Made by a program: the position numbers and the translations under genes. The notes beneath the pieces are model-generated. The model ran no database searches. It saw only the letters and a list, made by a program, of their open reading frames with translations, and had not been told where the DNA came from. From Marinagarivorans cellulosilyticus (GTDB lineage Bacteria > Pseudomonadota > Gammaproteobacteria > Pseudomonadales > Cellvibrionaceae), in the NCBI RefSeq assembly GCF_021655555.1, contig NZ_AP023086.1:4618685-4682684 (forward strand): DNA of 64,000 nucleotides, written 5' to 3'. Below are positions 8,679 through 18,317 of this stretch, piece by piece (position 1 is the first letter of the stretch; the number at the start of each line of letters is the position of its first letter).

Positions 8679-8709
8679 AAAATACAAAGTAGCAGCAAAA
8701 GAAGTGAGA

Positions 8710-9939
8710 CTAACTGCCCGTATATTTTAAAAGACCTTGCTCTTGAAAATCGCGCAGTGATATTCCAAAGGAACCGTCGGGGTGAACACGGCGAATTAAG
8801 TAATCTTTACTCAATTCTTCGGTTTCAATTAGGGAGAGGTTATGCATTTCAGGTTTTTCCAAATGCTTATGGCTAGCATTTAAAATAACCGATACGCAGG
8901 GCAAATGACGATATTTTTGGCTTGCTTCTATGACTATGCCAATTTGGCCAGAGACAAGCTCCACAATACTACCCGGCGGGTATAGGCCCACGGTTTCAAG
9001 AAAAGCTAAGGCTAATTTCTCGTCAAATTGCTTGCCGCGCTCTTGGTAAATAACTTTTAGGGCATCGGTTGAGGTTCTGGCTCGCTGATAACAACGATCG
9101 GCTGTCATCGCATCGTAGGCATCGACAATTGCGATTATTTTCGAGAAAAGCGAAATACCCTCGCCCGGAAGCTTTCGCGGGTACCCGGTGCCATCAACGC
9201 GCTCGTGGTGGCTATAGGCAACATCAATAGCGCCCGTATAGATATTACCAGCACTCAACAATAAATTGCGACCATGGATGGTATGCGCCATCATCATGCG
9301 CATTTCTTTAGGGGTGAGGCGCTCAGGCTTGTTAAGCACCTGGGGCGGCACACGCATTTTGCCGACATCGTGCAATAAACCACACAAACCTATTTGCTGC
9401 AGCTCTTCTTCGGTGAGCCCTAGATGACGACCAAATGCCACAGCGAGAATGCACACATTTAAACAATGCTCTGCCGTATATTCGCTCTCATTGCGCAGGC
9501 GCGTCATCCACATTAATGCGTCAGGGTGGCGAATAACCGATTGCACGCATTCATTCACCGTTGCCTTAGCGGCGTCGGTATTAATTGCGCCGCCAAGCTG
9601 AATATCGTCGAGTAAAGATTTAGTCAGCGTACGAGCTTGACCAAAGAAGCCAGTACTGCGGCGATGCTCTTGGTACACATCGGCTTGATGGGGATATTTA
9701 GCATTACCATTAGCAAAGGCCGTTGGCGCATTAGAGCTGCTATCACTGGCTTTTGCTTTGCGAGTAACATCCACCCATACGTTTTCACAGTACTGGCACA
9801 CAGTATTCACATCATCGACAGACTCGATGTAAAAGCCCTGCATCAAAAACGGCGTATCAAGCCATTCACGATCAAGCCTAGAAATGTACATGCCAACGCG
9901 TAGCTCAGAAACATGTACTTTAACTGTGGTATCAGACAT
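8710..9939 (-). CDS. HD-GYP domain protein (DUF3391 N-terminus), probable c-di-GMP phosphodiesterase
   Basis: A 409-residue protein with an N-terminal DUF3391 region (about 1-130, VHVSELRVGMYISRLDREWLDTPF) and a complete HD-GYP domain (about 150-330). Metal-binding and signature residues are visible: HCLNVCILA, LLHDVGKMRVP, MMAHTIHGR, YSHHERVDGTGYP and IVDAYDAMTADR. An intact HHExxDGxGYP motif argues for active hydrolysis of c-di-GMP. It has no membrane segment, so it is likely cytosolic. AAGGTG lies before the ATG. Confidence 0.9.
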   Translation of the reverse strand: MSDTTVKVHVSELRVGMYISRLDREWLDTPFLMQGFYIESVDDVNTVCQYCENVWVDVTRKAKASDSSSNAPTAFANGNAKYPHQADVYQEHRRSTGFFGQARTLTKSLLDDIQLGGAINTDAAKATVNECVQSVIRHPDALMWMTRLRNESEYTAEHCLNVCILAVAFGRHLGLTEEELQQIGLCGLLHDVGKMRVPPQVLNKPERLTPKEMRMMMAHTIHGRNLLLSAGNIYTGAIDVAYSHHERVDGTGYPRKLPGEGISLFSKIIAIVDAYDAMTADRCYQRARTSTDALKVIYQERGKQFDEKLALAFLETVGLYPPGSIVELVSGQIGIVIEASQKYRHLPCVSVILNASHKHLEKPEMHNLSLIETEELSKDYLIRRVHPDGSFGISLRDFQEQGLLKYTGS

Positions 9940-10113
9940 TCAGCACCTTGGGCGAACGTATTGATGCATATATTAGCAATGCATTTCTTTCAACAACTTC
10001 CATGTATAACTCCACTTTAGTGGATCTGGAGACCAAAGCAAGCACTCAACGATGCTAACACCAGCAAAAAGTGAGACCTCCTCACCACTCCTAACTCACA
10101 CTTTGAACAAAAC

Positions 10114-11310
10114 TCAGCCGGCTACAGTAATAGATTGTGCTAGTGAATGACAAACATAATCGAGGTTATCGCGACTCAAACCGGCAATACTAGCCCTAGA
10201 ACTACTCAAAAGATAAATACTTTTCTGCTCTGCCAACCATGTCACCTGTGGTTGCGATATTCCCAAATAGGAAAACATGCCTTTTTGGTTTGCCACAAAT
10301 TGAAACTCTGGATAACCTAAAGCCGCCATCGTATCGGCAAATTGACAGCGCAGTTGCTGGATGCGCAACCGCATGGAATCAAGCTCCGCACGCCACTCGT
10401 TGGCTAATGCACCATTTGCTAACAAGTGCGCAACAATTGCTGCGCCATGATCCGGAGGCATCGAGTAAATACCTCGCACAATACTCAGCATATGCGTTGT
10501 TGCCGCTACCGATGCACCGCCACTTGGACACATGGCCACAACCATGCCAACGCGCTCGCGGTATAAACCAAAATTTTTGGAGCACGATACAGCCAAGAGC
10601 AGCTCTGGCAATACACTAGCCATATAGCGCAAACCTGCAGCATCCTCTTCAATGCCATCACCAAAGCCTTGATAAGCCATGTCGACAAAAGGGATAAAGC
10701 CCTTCTCCAGCGCCTTATCGGCTAGCCACTGCCATTGTGCGAGTGTTAAATCCACTCCGGTTGGGTTATGGCAACTACCGTGCAGCAACACAACATCACC
10801 AGCCTTTACCTGATCCATCGCCGCCTGCATCGCTGGCCAATCGAGCTGCGTTTGGCACTGGCTTAAATAGGGGTATTCCCTCAGCTGTAAGCCAGCATTC
10901 CCCAATAAAGGAATATGATTCCCCCATGTTGGGCTACTCACCCAGATGGCCGCAGTAGGCGATGCCGTTTTAATAAGCTCTGCCGCAACTTTTAAAGCGC
11001 CACATCCGCCAGGCGTTTGCACTGCGGCTAAACGATCATCCACCGAAGATAAGCACTCACCAAATGTCAGCTGTTTCATCAAGGCCACAAAAGCCTCATT
11101 ACCTGCCGGGCCAACATAGGTTTTACTATTTTGCTGCGCCAGCAATTGCACTTCGGCAGCCTTTACCGCCGCCATTACTGGCGTTTGGCCAGCGTCATTT
11201 TTATAAACACCTACCCCCAAATCAACCTTTTGAGGGTGGGCATCGTTACGGTAGAGCTGCATTAGCCCAAGAATAGGATCCGCAGGCAGGGCCTGCAAAG
11301 AGTCGAACAT
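10114..11310 (-). CDS. Aromatic amino acid / aspartate aminotransferase (class I)
   Basis: A 398-residue PLP enzyme of the TyrB/AspC group. The order MFDSLQALPADPILGLMQLYRND, KVDLGVGVYKND, GPAGNEAF, QTPGGCGALKVAAEL, SPTWGNH, LLHGSCHNPTGVDLT, PFVDMAYQGFG and SCSKNFGLYRERVG (Schiff-base lysine in SCSKNF) is that of the E. coli TyrB/AspC family. It transfers amino groups between aspartate, phenylalanine or tyrosine and 2-oxoglutarate. Substrate preference between TyrB and AspC cannot be fixed by eye, although the pseudomonad counterpart is usually called an aromatic aminotransferase. Cytosolic. Confidence 0.9.
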   Translation of the reverse strand: MFDSLQALPADPILGLMQLYRNDAHPQKVDLGVGVYKNDAGQTPVMAAVKAAEVQLLAQQNSKTYVGPAGNEAFVALMKQLTFGECLSSVDDRLAAVQTPGGCGALKVAAELIKTASPTAAIWVSSPTWGNHIPLLGNAGLQLREYPYLSQCQTQLDWPAMQAAMDQVKAGDVVLLHGSCHNPTGVDLTLAQWQWLADKALEKGFIPFVDMAYQGFGDGIEEDAAGLRYMASVLPELLLAVSCSKNFGLYRERVGMVVAMCPSGGASVAATTHMLSIVRGIYSMPPDHGAAIVAHLLANGALANEWRAELDSMRLRIQQLRCQFADTMAALGYPEFQFVANQKGMFSYLGISQPQVTWLAEQKSIYLLSSSRASIAGLSRDNLDYVCHSLAQSITVAG

Positions 11311-11623
11311 GAGGTCACTCGTTACAAAAAAGCTAATACTCTACGGCAAACACGCTCACTTCTATTAAAGCAGCGCTAATATCTCTGAGCTTCGCCCCAC
11401 TTGAGGAGTAGGATCACAAAATGCTCAGCCAAAAATGGCCCGTGAATATTTACAAAAAAATGAGTAATTTCAACCATTTACAACGGCTGAATATTAATAA
11501 AGCAGGTAATTATCACCCGCCTTGGCAGGCAAATACAAGGCGATTATACGAACAAGAAAAAATCGGTAACGCCAATGGGCTTATTGGCTTGTACGCCACA
11601 CAGTGCGCGACAACTGGTGCACT
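11311..11623. other. Intergenic region, no gene seen
   Basis: 313 bases between the aminotransferase start and the stop of the receiver-domain gene. An ATG with a GGAG-like sequence at 11421 opens a plus-strand frame, but it runs antisense through the receiver gene and looks non-coding. It presumably holds the aminotransferase promoter. Confidence 0.5.
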
Positions 11624-11989
11624 TTATAGCAAGCCAAATCGTTCAAGCGTATCGCTCAATTTATCGGCGTTTATTGGCTTATGGATAAAATCTAAAGCGC
11701 CTAGGCTCATCACTCGCTCTTTGGCCTGGGGCTGGATGTCACCAGAGATTACAATAACCACTGCGTTAAGGTCCTCGGCGCGAATGGTTTCGAGCACACC
11801 AAAACCGTCCATCTCCGGCATTGTGAGATCCAAAAATACCATCTCACCCTTGCCTTCGCGTATGGCCTGCACCCCCTCCACACCATTTTTTGCAAACGTG
11901 ATATCCACATCCCAACCACTTGGCAGCGATTTAGCCACCTGCTTTCGGGCCATATTAGAGTCATCACAAATTAGTAGCGGGATTGCCAT
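11624..11989 (-). CDS. Single-domain response regulator (CheY-like)
   Basis: A 121-residue receiver domain with no output domain. The acidic pocket ICDDS (about residues 8-10), phosphoacceptor Asp54 in FLDLTMPEMDG, the Ser of VIVISGD and the conserved Lys in FIHKPI are present. Such proteins relay phosphate or bind a target directly. No kinase gene is adjacent, so its partner is unknown; it is not next to flagellar genes and need not be the chemotaxis CheY. Confidence 0.88.
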   Translation of the reverse strand: MAIPLLICDDSNMARKQVAKSLPSGWDVDITFAKNGVEGVQAIREGKGEMVFLDLTMPEMDGFGVLETIRAEDLNAVVIVISGDIQPQAKERVMSLGALDFIHKPINADKLSDTLERFGLL

Positions 11990-12104
11990 ACGGGCTAACC
12001 TTTATCAATTAACACTTTGAGTATAGGCGGCACATTGGAAATTCCAACCCTTCAAGTAAGCATTAATTCGGAGATTGTAAAAACACAGGCTCTTAGCCAC
12101 CGAA

Positions 12105-13391
12105 TTAGGCCCTACTTACAGCTTTATCGGTGTTATCTTTTGTCGAGAACTCAAGCAGTGCCTGCATCGTAATACCCAACTGCGCTTGCGCAGACTCCGC
12201 CACACGCTGGCGCAAAGCGCTAAACTCTTTACCCCACTGCCCGACTGGCTCAGTAGGCAATGGTTTAGCTAAGTCAGCCACTTTAATATCCAGCAACACC
12301 ACTAAATCCCACAGTGTTAGCTCGCTAAAACTACGACACAAGGCGTAATCACCATTATTGGTTTCTAGAATCCAGTTTGCCGATATCAGGGCATGTCTTA
12401 GCGTTTGCCAATGCACAACGCCAATACCTAGGCGATAACAGTGCTTATCGGTTACCACTACCCCCTTTTGGTGATGCTTATAGAACAGCGCCAGGCACTC
12501 AACGGCCTGCACAAGGTCCGTTTTACGGCCGCGAAGATGTACATAATTGCGCTCAGCGAGCGTACGTACCAAAATCGCACCGGACAACACAATCGTCCAC
12601 AGCAAGTTAATCCAAATAAGAAATAACGGCACAACGGCAAAAGCACCATAAATTAATTCAAAGCTTGTATTAGCCACAAAACGACCAAACATGCCTTTCA
12701 CAAACTCAAAGCACATTGCCGTCACCAAACCACCGATCAAGGCATATTTCATCGGTACGCGGCAATTGGGTACTGCAGCGAATAACAGCGTAAATACGAA
12801 TGTCATAATCAAAATAGGTAAGAATTTGAATAGCAGCGGCACAAGCCCAAAAGGGTCATAAGCATCAAACACTAACTTAAGTGACAAAACATATGTGCTC
12901 ATCGCCATTGTCATACCAAGTAAAATAGGCCCTATACTCAACACAGCCCAGTACCTTAAATACTTCAGCAAGCCACGCCTTGCTTGGGTAACCCCCCAAA
13001 TCGTATTAAAGTTCTTTTCGATATTGGTTAGCATTAAAAAAGCCGTCACAAATAACATGCCTACCCCAGGCAGGGTTAAGTTGCGCGCTTGTGACGAAAA
13101 GCTCTGTAGATATGTTTTCACCGACTGATTCGATTCGGGCAACAAGTTGGCAAACAAAGCATTTTGCAGCTGTTCGGAGACCCCCTCAAAGGCCGGAACC
13201 AAGCTAAATACCGAATAAAACACCATTAATAACGGCACTAACGCAAACAGCGTCATGTACGTTAAAGCTGCTGCGCTTTTTTGGCATCCCGCTGCCTGAA
13301 AGTCGCGCACTAAACTTAGAGCGAAAATCTTGCCGCCCATACCCAAGTTTTGCCAATGTTGCTTTTGTAGTTTCAACTGTAGTTTCAACAC
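12105..13391 (-). CDS. YihY/BrkB family inner-membrane protein
   Basis: A 428-residue membrane protein. The N-terminal 280 residues hold six hydrophobic segments with family strings CQKSAAALTYMTLFALVPLLMVFYSVFS, GVGMLFVTAFLMLTNIEKNFNTIWG and YGAFAVVPLFLIWINLLW; the last about 140 residues are soluble. The family was once called ribonuclease BN in error; its function (perhaps envelope or lipid transport) is unknown. It is divergent from arsC-wrbA-DUF2069, the same neighbours it has in Pseudomonas. Confidence 0.9.
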   Translation of the reverse strand: MLKLQLKLQKQHWQNLGMGGKIFALSLVRDFQAAGCQKSAAALTYMTLFALVPLLMVFYSVFSLVPAFEGVSEQLQNALFANLLPESNQSVKTYLQSFSSQARNLTLPGVGMLFVTAFLMLTNIEKNFNTIWGVTQARRGLLKYLRYWAVLSIGPILLGMTMAMSTYVLSLKLVFDAYDPFGLVPLLFKFLPILIMTFVFTLLFAAVPNCRVPMKYALIGGLVTAMCFEFVKGMFGRFVANTSFELIYGAFAVVPLFLIWINLLWTIVLSGAILVRTLAERNYVHLRGRKTDLVQAVECLALFYKHHQKGVVVTDKHCYRLGIGVVHWQTLRHALISANWILETNNGDYALCRSFSELTLWDLVVLLDIKVADLAKPLPTEPVGQWGKEFSALRQRVAESAQAQLGITMQALLEFSTKDNTDKAVSRA

Positions 13392-13518
13392 CCTTTACTC
13401 CTAATAATGCAAAGCCACCGCATGACTAAACCCTCAGCAATCACGGATTCAACGCATATGGCGCACTAATATGCGCTAAAATAGCCAACTCATTCTCATT
13501 GACCCACATTTTGTAGTT

Positions 13519-13869
13519 ATGGCCGATTATACGATTTATCACAACCCTCGATGCTCAAAGTCCCGCCAAACTCTGGCCTTACTTGAAGAAAATGGCATCG
13601 CGCCCACTGTTATTCTGTATTTGAATGAGCCGCTCACAGCCTTCGAGCTCAAAACCATTATCAAAAAACTCGGCATTAATACTCGAGATTTATTACGCAC
13701 CAAAGAAGCACAATACAAAGCATTGAACCTTAGCGACACACAATTAGACGACGACGCTTTACTTACAGCAATGATAGAGAACCCAAAACTTATCGAACGC
13801 CCCATCGTTATACACGGCAATCGTGCAGTTTTAGGTCGCCCCCCTGAAAACATACTCAGTTTACTGTAG
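13519..13869 (+). CDS. arsC: Arsenate reductase (glutaredoxin-type), ArsC/YfgD family
   Basis: A 116-residue thioredoxin-fold protein with the catalytic cysteine in HNPRCSKSRQTL and the family strings LNEPLTAFEL, LLRTKEAQYKAL, PKLIERPIVI and AVLGRPPENI. It would reduce arsenate with glutathione/glutaredoxin, but chromosomal members without arsB or arsR, as here, may have another thiol role. It starts the plus-strand series arsC-wrbA-DUF2069; wrbA begins 21 bases after its stop. Confidence 0.85.
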   Translation: MADYTIYHNPRCSKSRQTLALLEENGIAPTVILYLNEPLTAFELKTIIKKLGINTRDLLRTKEAQYKALNLSDTQLDDDALLTAMIENPKLIERPIVIHGNRAVLGRPPENILSLL

Positions 13870-13890
13870 TCGGCGAAAGCAGAGAGCATA

Positions 13891-14526
13891 ATGACAACGA
13901 CAGCCACCAAAGTATTGGTACTGTATTACAGTAGCCAAGGAGCTACCGCAGCTTTAGCAAAACATGTTGCGCGCGGCGTCAATAGTGTTGCCCATACCGA
14001 AGCCGTAATACGCACAGTACCGCGTGTGCAGCCTGTTATTGAGCAACCCGAAAATGCCGTTCCAAGTACTGGCGCGCCTTATTGCAGCCACGAAGACCTC
14101 AGCAGTTGCGCAGGGCTTATCATGGGAAGCCCTACTCGCTTTGGCAATATGGCTGCCCCCTTAAAATACTTTTGGGACACCACTGCCACACAATGGCTAA
14201 ATGGCTGCCTGATAAACAAACCCGCAGGCGTCTTTACTTCATCGAGCAGTTTGCACGGTGGCCAAGAATCTACACTACTGAGTATGTACTTACCCCTTCT
14301 GCACCACGGCATGGTGATTGCTGGTATTCCTTATAGTGAACCGTGCATCCACACAACACATTCTGGTGGCGGGCCATACGGTGCCAGCCACCACAGCCAT
14401 AGCGCCAACAGCACAAACACGAGTGTGCAACTGACCCCCGAAGAGCAAGCCGCTTGTTTTGCTCTGGGCAAACGTATTGCAATGCTTGCCAGCAAGCTTG
14501 CTGCACCGCTACCCCATACCGATTAA
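13891..14526 (+). CDS. wrbA: NAD(P)H:quinone oxidoreductase WrbA
   Basis: A 211-residue flavodoxin-like protein that reduces quinones by two electrons and protects against oxidative stress. FMN phosphate-binding loop LYYSSQGATAALAKHVARGV is at the N-terminus; GLIMGSPTRFGNMAAPLKYFWD, KPAGVFTSSSSLHGGQESTLLSM and HTTHSGGGPYGASH are WrbA hallmarks. Cytosolic. It lies between arsC and a DUF2069 gene, the order seen in pseudomonads. Confidence 0.92.
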   Translation: MTTTATKVLVLYYSSQGATAALAKHVARGVNSVAHTEAVIRTVPRVQPVIEQPENAVPSTGAPYCSHEDLSSCAGLIMGSPTRFGNMAAPLKYFWDTTATQWLNGCLINKPAGVFTSSSSLHGGQESTLLSMYLPLLHHGMVIAGIPYSEPCIHTTHSGGGPYGASHHSHSANSTNTSVQLTPEEQAACFALGKRIAMLASKLAAPLPHTD

Positions 14527-14540
14527 TTTAGGATGACTCC

Positions 14541-15023
14541 GTGTCCACACCCCCTCTTTCAACACCACCATTAACCGACGCAAATACCGCGCAGCAGCGG
14601 ATTACAGTATTCGAACGCCGCGCATTATATGCCCACTGGGCAACATTGTTTTTCTATTGCGCTTTATTAGCACTGTTTAGCTTGCACCAATGGTTTAGGC
14701 CCGAAGGTATTAGCCTATTCCAGTGGTCTGTACAGTGCTTACCGCTATTGATGTTTTGGTTTGGTTTACGCATTCGCAAGCGGCGCACTTATTCGTGGCT
14801 AGGCTTTGTGCTCTTTTTATACTTTATAAAAGGCGTAGAAGGTGTAATGGGCTTTACGCCAACCCTATTCGATTGGTGTTTACTCATATTTAGTACATCG
14901 CTTTTTATCACCAGCACTATGGCGGCGCGCTGGCTATTACTCAAAGAAAAAGAACTGTATTTATTGCGCCAAAACACAACTGGTAACAGTGATGACATTA
15001 CAGAAATATCAACACCACAATAA
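14541..15023 (+). CDS. DUF2069 inner-membrane protein
   Basis: A 160-residue protein starting at a GTG 14 bases after wrbA, with AGGATG upstream. Four hydrophobic segments are visible (about residues 31-50, 60-77, 86-103 and 110-130), separated by short basic loops such as GLRIRKRRTYSW, followed by a polar tail. This matches DUF2069, a small membrane family of unknown function that commonly follows wrbA. Confidence 0.85.
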   Translation: MSTPPLSTPPLTDANTAQQRITVFERRALYAHWATLFFYCALLALFSLHQWFRPEGISLFQWSVQCLPLLMFWFGLRIRKRRTYSWLGFVLFLYFIKGVEGVMGFTPTLFDWCLLIFSTSLFITSTMAARWLLLKEKELYLLRQNTTGNSDDITEISTPQ

Positions 15024-15105
15024 ACATCGGCGCCCAAGCCGGGCAGCCATTCAATAACGCCGCAGGTAGTGGCGCCTTGTAACATATTTTTAATTAAGGA
15101 CACTC

Positions 15106-16974
15106 ATGAGTAACTCAACTCCAAGTAAAAACATTTTCGTACGCATATGGCGCTTCTTATGGGGTGCCGTTAGTTGGCTGCGCATTGCTATGCTCAACGT
15201 CATTTTCTTAGTTGTGCTATTTATTGTGTTTTCTACCGTTATGGAATCGGCGCCCAAACCGATAGAACAACCTGGCCCCTTATTTATTGCACCATCGGGC
15301 ATATTGGTGGATCAACTCAGTTACGAGCCTCCGCTGGCTGCCCTTACTGGCGATACGCCACCTGAAACCCATTTGCGCAGTTTAATTGAAAGCATCCAGC
15401 GAGCCACCACTGACAATCGCGTCACTGGACTTATTATTAAATTAAATGATTTAAACGGCGGTGGCATCAGCAAAATTCAAGAGCTAGGCCAAGCCATCAC
15501 CGCCTTCAAGCAAAGCCAAAAACCTGTAATCGCTTACGGTAATTTTCTGGATCAGCAACAATATTATTTAGCCAGCTATGCCGACACTATTTTTATCCAC
15601 GACATGGGCGGCGTTGCTATTACCGGCTTTGGCTTATACCGCAACTATTTTAAAGGCTTAATCGATAAACTCGGCATTAATGTACACGTTTTTAAATCGG
15701 GAACATTTAAAGACTTTGTCGAGCCGTACATTCGCACAGATATGTCTGAGCCCTCGCGTGCACACAACGAAGCTTGGATAACATCACTATGGCAAACCTA
15801 TAGCAACGACGTAGAGCAGCGCCGTGATTTAGCCAGCGGCCAACTCGACAACTACATTAAAAAGCTACCGCAACTACTAAGCGACGCCGATGGCAATAGC
15901 GCTAAATTAGCGCAGGACTACAAACTGGTTGACGAGATAGGTTCAAAGCAAGCATTAATTAACTACTTAATCGAGCAGTTTGGCCAAAGTAAAGACGATA
16001 GCAATATGTTTAATTACATAAACCCCCTTAGCTACCAACACGAGATCGCGCTTGAGAAATTTCAGCAGCAAGGCAACATCGGCTTAATTGTGGCCGCCGG
16101 CAATATTATGGATGGCGAACAACCAGAAGGTAGCATCGGTGGTGATACCTTATCCCAACTCATTCGCAAGGCACGCAATGATAAAAACTTACAAGCACTT
16201 GTGCTTCGCGTGGATAGCGGCGGCGGCAGTGCATTTGCCTCGGAGCTAATTCGGCAAGAAATTACCGAAACCCGCGCAGCAGGCAAGCCGGTGTTTATTT
16301 CTATGGGCAGCATGGCCGCCTCTGGAGGATATTGGTTATCTGCAGGGGCCGACCAAATTTGGTCAACCCCCACCACATTGACCGGATCAATCGGCGTATT
16401 CAGTATTGTGCCAACCTTCGAAAGCACCATCGATAAAATAGGAGTTACATCCGACGGCGTAGCGACTAGCGAATTAGCCGGCCTATTTCACCTAGACCGC
16501 CCAATGAGCGAGCAAGCCAAAACTGTATTTCAAATGGGGGTAGAATCGGTTTACAGTAAGTTTTTGGGCATTGTTGCCGATGCGCGCAATAGCTCAGTAG
16601 ATGACATACGCAAAGTTGCCGAAGGGCGAGTTTGGCTAGGCGAGCAAGCACTAGAACATAACTTAGTTGACCATTTAGGCTCGCTAGAAGATGCCATCGC
16701 CGCTGTGGCACAACATGCCAATATTAGCCGCCCAGTGATTACACTCGTTGAACGCGACCTTACCCCCTTCGAGGAGCTACTTAAAAATATTAGCCTAAAT
16801 ACTCAAGCTACTTTCCCCGCCTCGAATACCAATAACGTGGTTAATACATTGTTTAACAATATGGCTAGGCAATTAAACCAAGATCCGCTAACTCAGCTGC
16901 TTGCAGACCAAAGCAAAAACGTCTCGCAACCAAAAATATATGCATTATGTGCAGAGTGCTTATCGCAACCGTAA
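15106..16974 (+). CDS. sppA: Signal peptide peptidase SppA, 67K type
   Basis: A 622-residue two-domain membrane protease of E. coli SppA length. A single N-terminal membrane anchor spans about residues 25-45. The catalytic lysine is Lys202 in TFKDFVEPYIR of the first domain and the nucleophile is Ser406 in MAASGGYW of the second; both are intact. Homotetramers cut leftover signal peptides in the inner membrane. An ATG follows AAGGA with good spacing. It may be read through from the DUF2069 gene 82 bases upstream. Confidence 0.94.
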   Translation: MSNSTPSKNIFVRIWRFLWGAVSWLRIAMLNVIFLVVLFIVFSTVMESAPKPIEQPGPLFIAPSGILVDQLSYEPPLAALTGDTPPETHLRSLIESIQRATTDNRVTGLIIKLNDLNGGGISKIQELGQAITAFKQSQKPVIAYGNFLDQQQYYLASYADTIFIHDMGGVAITGFGLYRNYFKGLIDKLGINVHVFKSGTFKDFVEPYIRTDMSEPSRAHNEAWITSLWQTYSNDVEQRRDLASGQLDNYIKKLPQLLSDADGNSAKLAQDYKLVDEIGSKQALINYLIEQFGQSKDDSNMFNYINPLSYQHEIALEKFQQQGNIGLIVAAGNIMDGEQPEGSIGGDTLSQLIRKARNDKNLQALVLRVDSGGGSAFASELIRQEITETRAAGKPVFISMGSMAASGGYWLSAGADQIWSTPTTLTGSIGVFSIVPTFESTIDKIGVTSDGVATSELAGLFHLDRPMSEQAKTVFQMGVESVYSKFLGIVADARNSSVDDIRKVAEGRVWLGEQALEHNLVDHLGSLEDAIAAVAQHANISRPVITLVERDLTPFEELLKNISLNTQATFPASNTNNVVNTLFNNMARQLNQDPLTQLLADQSKNVSQPKIYALCAECLSQP

Positions 16975-17049
16975 GGCACAATGCATCCCCTTCCGCATTT
17001 TTAACAGGTCGCCTTGTGGTGACCCGTTAAACTACAACAACGGCATATA

Positions 17050-17940
17050 ATGAATAACCCACCTTTGTCGCTAAGCCACCAACGCGGCATGCTAGCCCTT
17101 TATAGCGCATCAGTCATCATTGCCATTAACGGTGTCTTTTCAAAAGTTATCCCCTTAGATGCAATAACCATTACGTTTACGCGCTGCGTTATTGCGTTTA
17201 TCGCCATGTGCATCATCTTGCAACTTCAAAACACCCAAAGCCTTTTTCGCCTACACAATAAAAGTAGCTACCTAAAGATAGTCGCCATTGGTGCACTCAT
17301 GTCTGTTCACTGGAGTAGTTTTTTCCACGCCATGCAGACATCGACTGTTGCGATAGGTATTTTGGCACACTACAGCTTCCCCATTATGACCGTATTACTG
17401 GAATCGCTGCTCAACAAACAACGCCCAGCGATTAAAGATGTTATTTCTGGACTAATTGTTTTGGTTGGAGTCGCTATTATGGTTCCATCGTTTAACCTAG
17501 ACAGCCAAGTATTGATAGGGGTTGGTTTTGGCTTGCTATCGGCTGCTGCCTGGTCGACGCGCAATGTGCTGCAAGGTCGCTGGCTTGCCAATGAATCAGG
17601 CCAAAGTATTATGACTTACCAGTTGTTATTGGTCGCACTTTTTACCACATTACTATGTGACTTCGGCGCACTAAGCCAAGCAAGCAATACAACTTGGATT
17701 ACTTTATTACTGCTCGGCGTTGTAAGTACAGCTTTTGGACATACACTTTTTGCCATAGCGCTACGCGTGATTAACGCAAAGTCTGTCAGCCTTATTAGCT
17801 GCCTACAACCGCCAATTGCAATAGGCCTAAGCTGGTTAATTATCGCAGAAGTACCCACCCTAGAAACCCTTATTGGCGGCAGTATTATCTTGTGTGTTGC
17901 ACTTTACGAAGCAATTAACGCAAAACCTAAACACACTTGA
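17050..17940 (+). CDS. EamA/DMT-superfamily transporter
   Basis: A 296-residue protein with ten evenly spaced hydrophobic segments in two EamA halves. Family-like strings include FTRCVIAFIAM, MSVHWSSFFHAMQTSTVAIGILAHYSFPIMTVLLE, and in the second half STAFGHTLFAIALRVINAKSVSLISCLQPPIAIGLSWL. It probably exports or exchanges a small metabolite; the substrate cannot be guessed. Its last five codons and stop lie inside the left arm of a 16-bp perfect hairpin. Confidence 0.88.
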   Translation: MNNPPLSLSHQRGMLALYSASVIIAINGVFSKVIPLDAITITFTRCVIAFIAMCIILQLQNTQSLFRLHNKSSYLKIVAIGALMSVHWSSFFHAMQTSTVAIGILAHYSFPIMTVLLESLLNKQRPAIKDVISGLIVLVGVAIMVPSFNLDSQVLIGVGFGLLSAAAWSTRNVLQGRWLANESGQSIMTYQLLLVALFTTLLCDFGALSQASNTTWITLLLLGVVSTAFGHTLFAIALRVINAKSVSLISCLQPPIAIGLSWLIIAEVPTLETLIGGSIILCVALYEAINAKPKHT

Positions 17941-17962
17941 TGCACATCAAGTGTGTTTAGGT
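17925..17962 (+). terminator. Perfect 16-bp hairpin at the end of the EamA gene
   Basis: ACCTAAACACACTTGA and TCAAGTGTGTTTAGGT are exact reverse complements around a six-base loop. The left arm contains the stop codon. No T run follows, so it may be a processing or stability hairpin instead of a classic intrinsic terminator. Confidence 0.55.
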
Positions 17963-18048
17963 CGGTTACTCTAGTATTTACTCATCTAATGTTTTTTGTG
18001 CTCACTTTAAGCCATTAAAACACAACCCCTAAGACGAGTGACAGAGTA

Positions 18049-18300
18049 ATGATAGAAAACCATAGTTTAGCCAACGAGCTACCGGAGTTTAAAGAAGCCA
18101 TCCATACACTCAAAATGAGCAATCATCACTTTGCCAAAATTTTTGAGCAATACCACAATACCGACAAAGAAATTCACCGCATTGAGCAAGGTATCGAAAA
18201 CACAACAGATGAATATTTAGAGTATTTAAAAAAACAACGCCTGCACAGTAAAGATGCTCTATTTGCCATGCTAAAAAAACATGAAGCCACCACTGCCTAG
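18049..18300 (+). CDS. Small DUF465 (YdcH-like) protein
   Basis: An 83-residue, highly charged helical protein. FKEAIHTLKMSNHHFAKIFEQYHNTDKEIHRIEQGIE and YLEYLKKQRLHSKDALFAML match the YdcH/DUF465 family, which forms a short coiled coil of unknown function. It is separate from the transporter upstream and convergent with the cytochrome gene that ends 18 bases away. Confidence 0.8.
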   Translation: MIENHSLANELPEFKEAIHTLKMSNHHFAKIFEQYHNTDKEIHRIEQGIENTTDEYLEYLKKQRLHSKDALFAMLKKHEATTA

Positions 18301-18317
18301 TTATTGTGGCGCCATTT

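Noticed and set aside
11421..12020. 199-codon plus-strand frame
   Set aside because: It runs antisense through the receiver-domain gene and has no domain signature.
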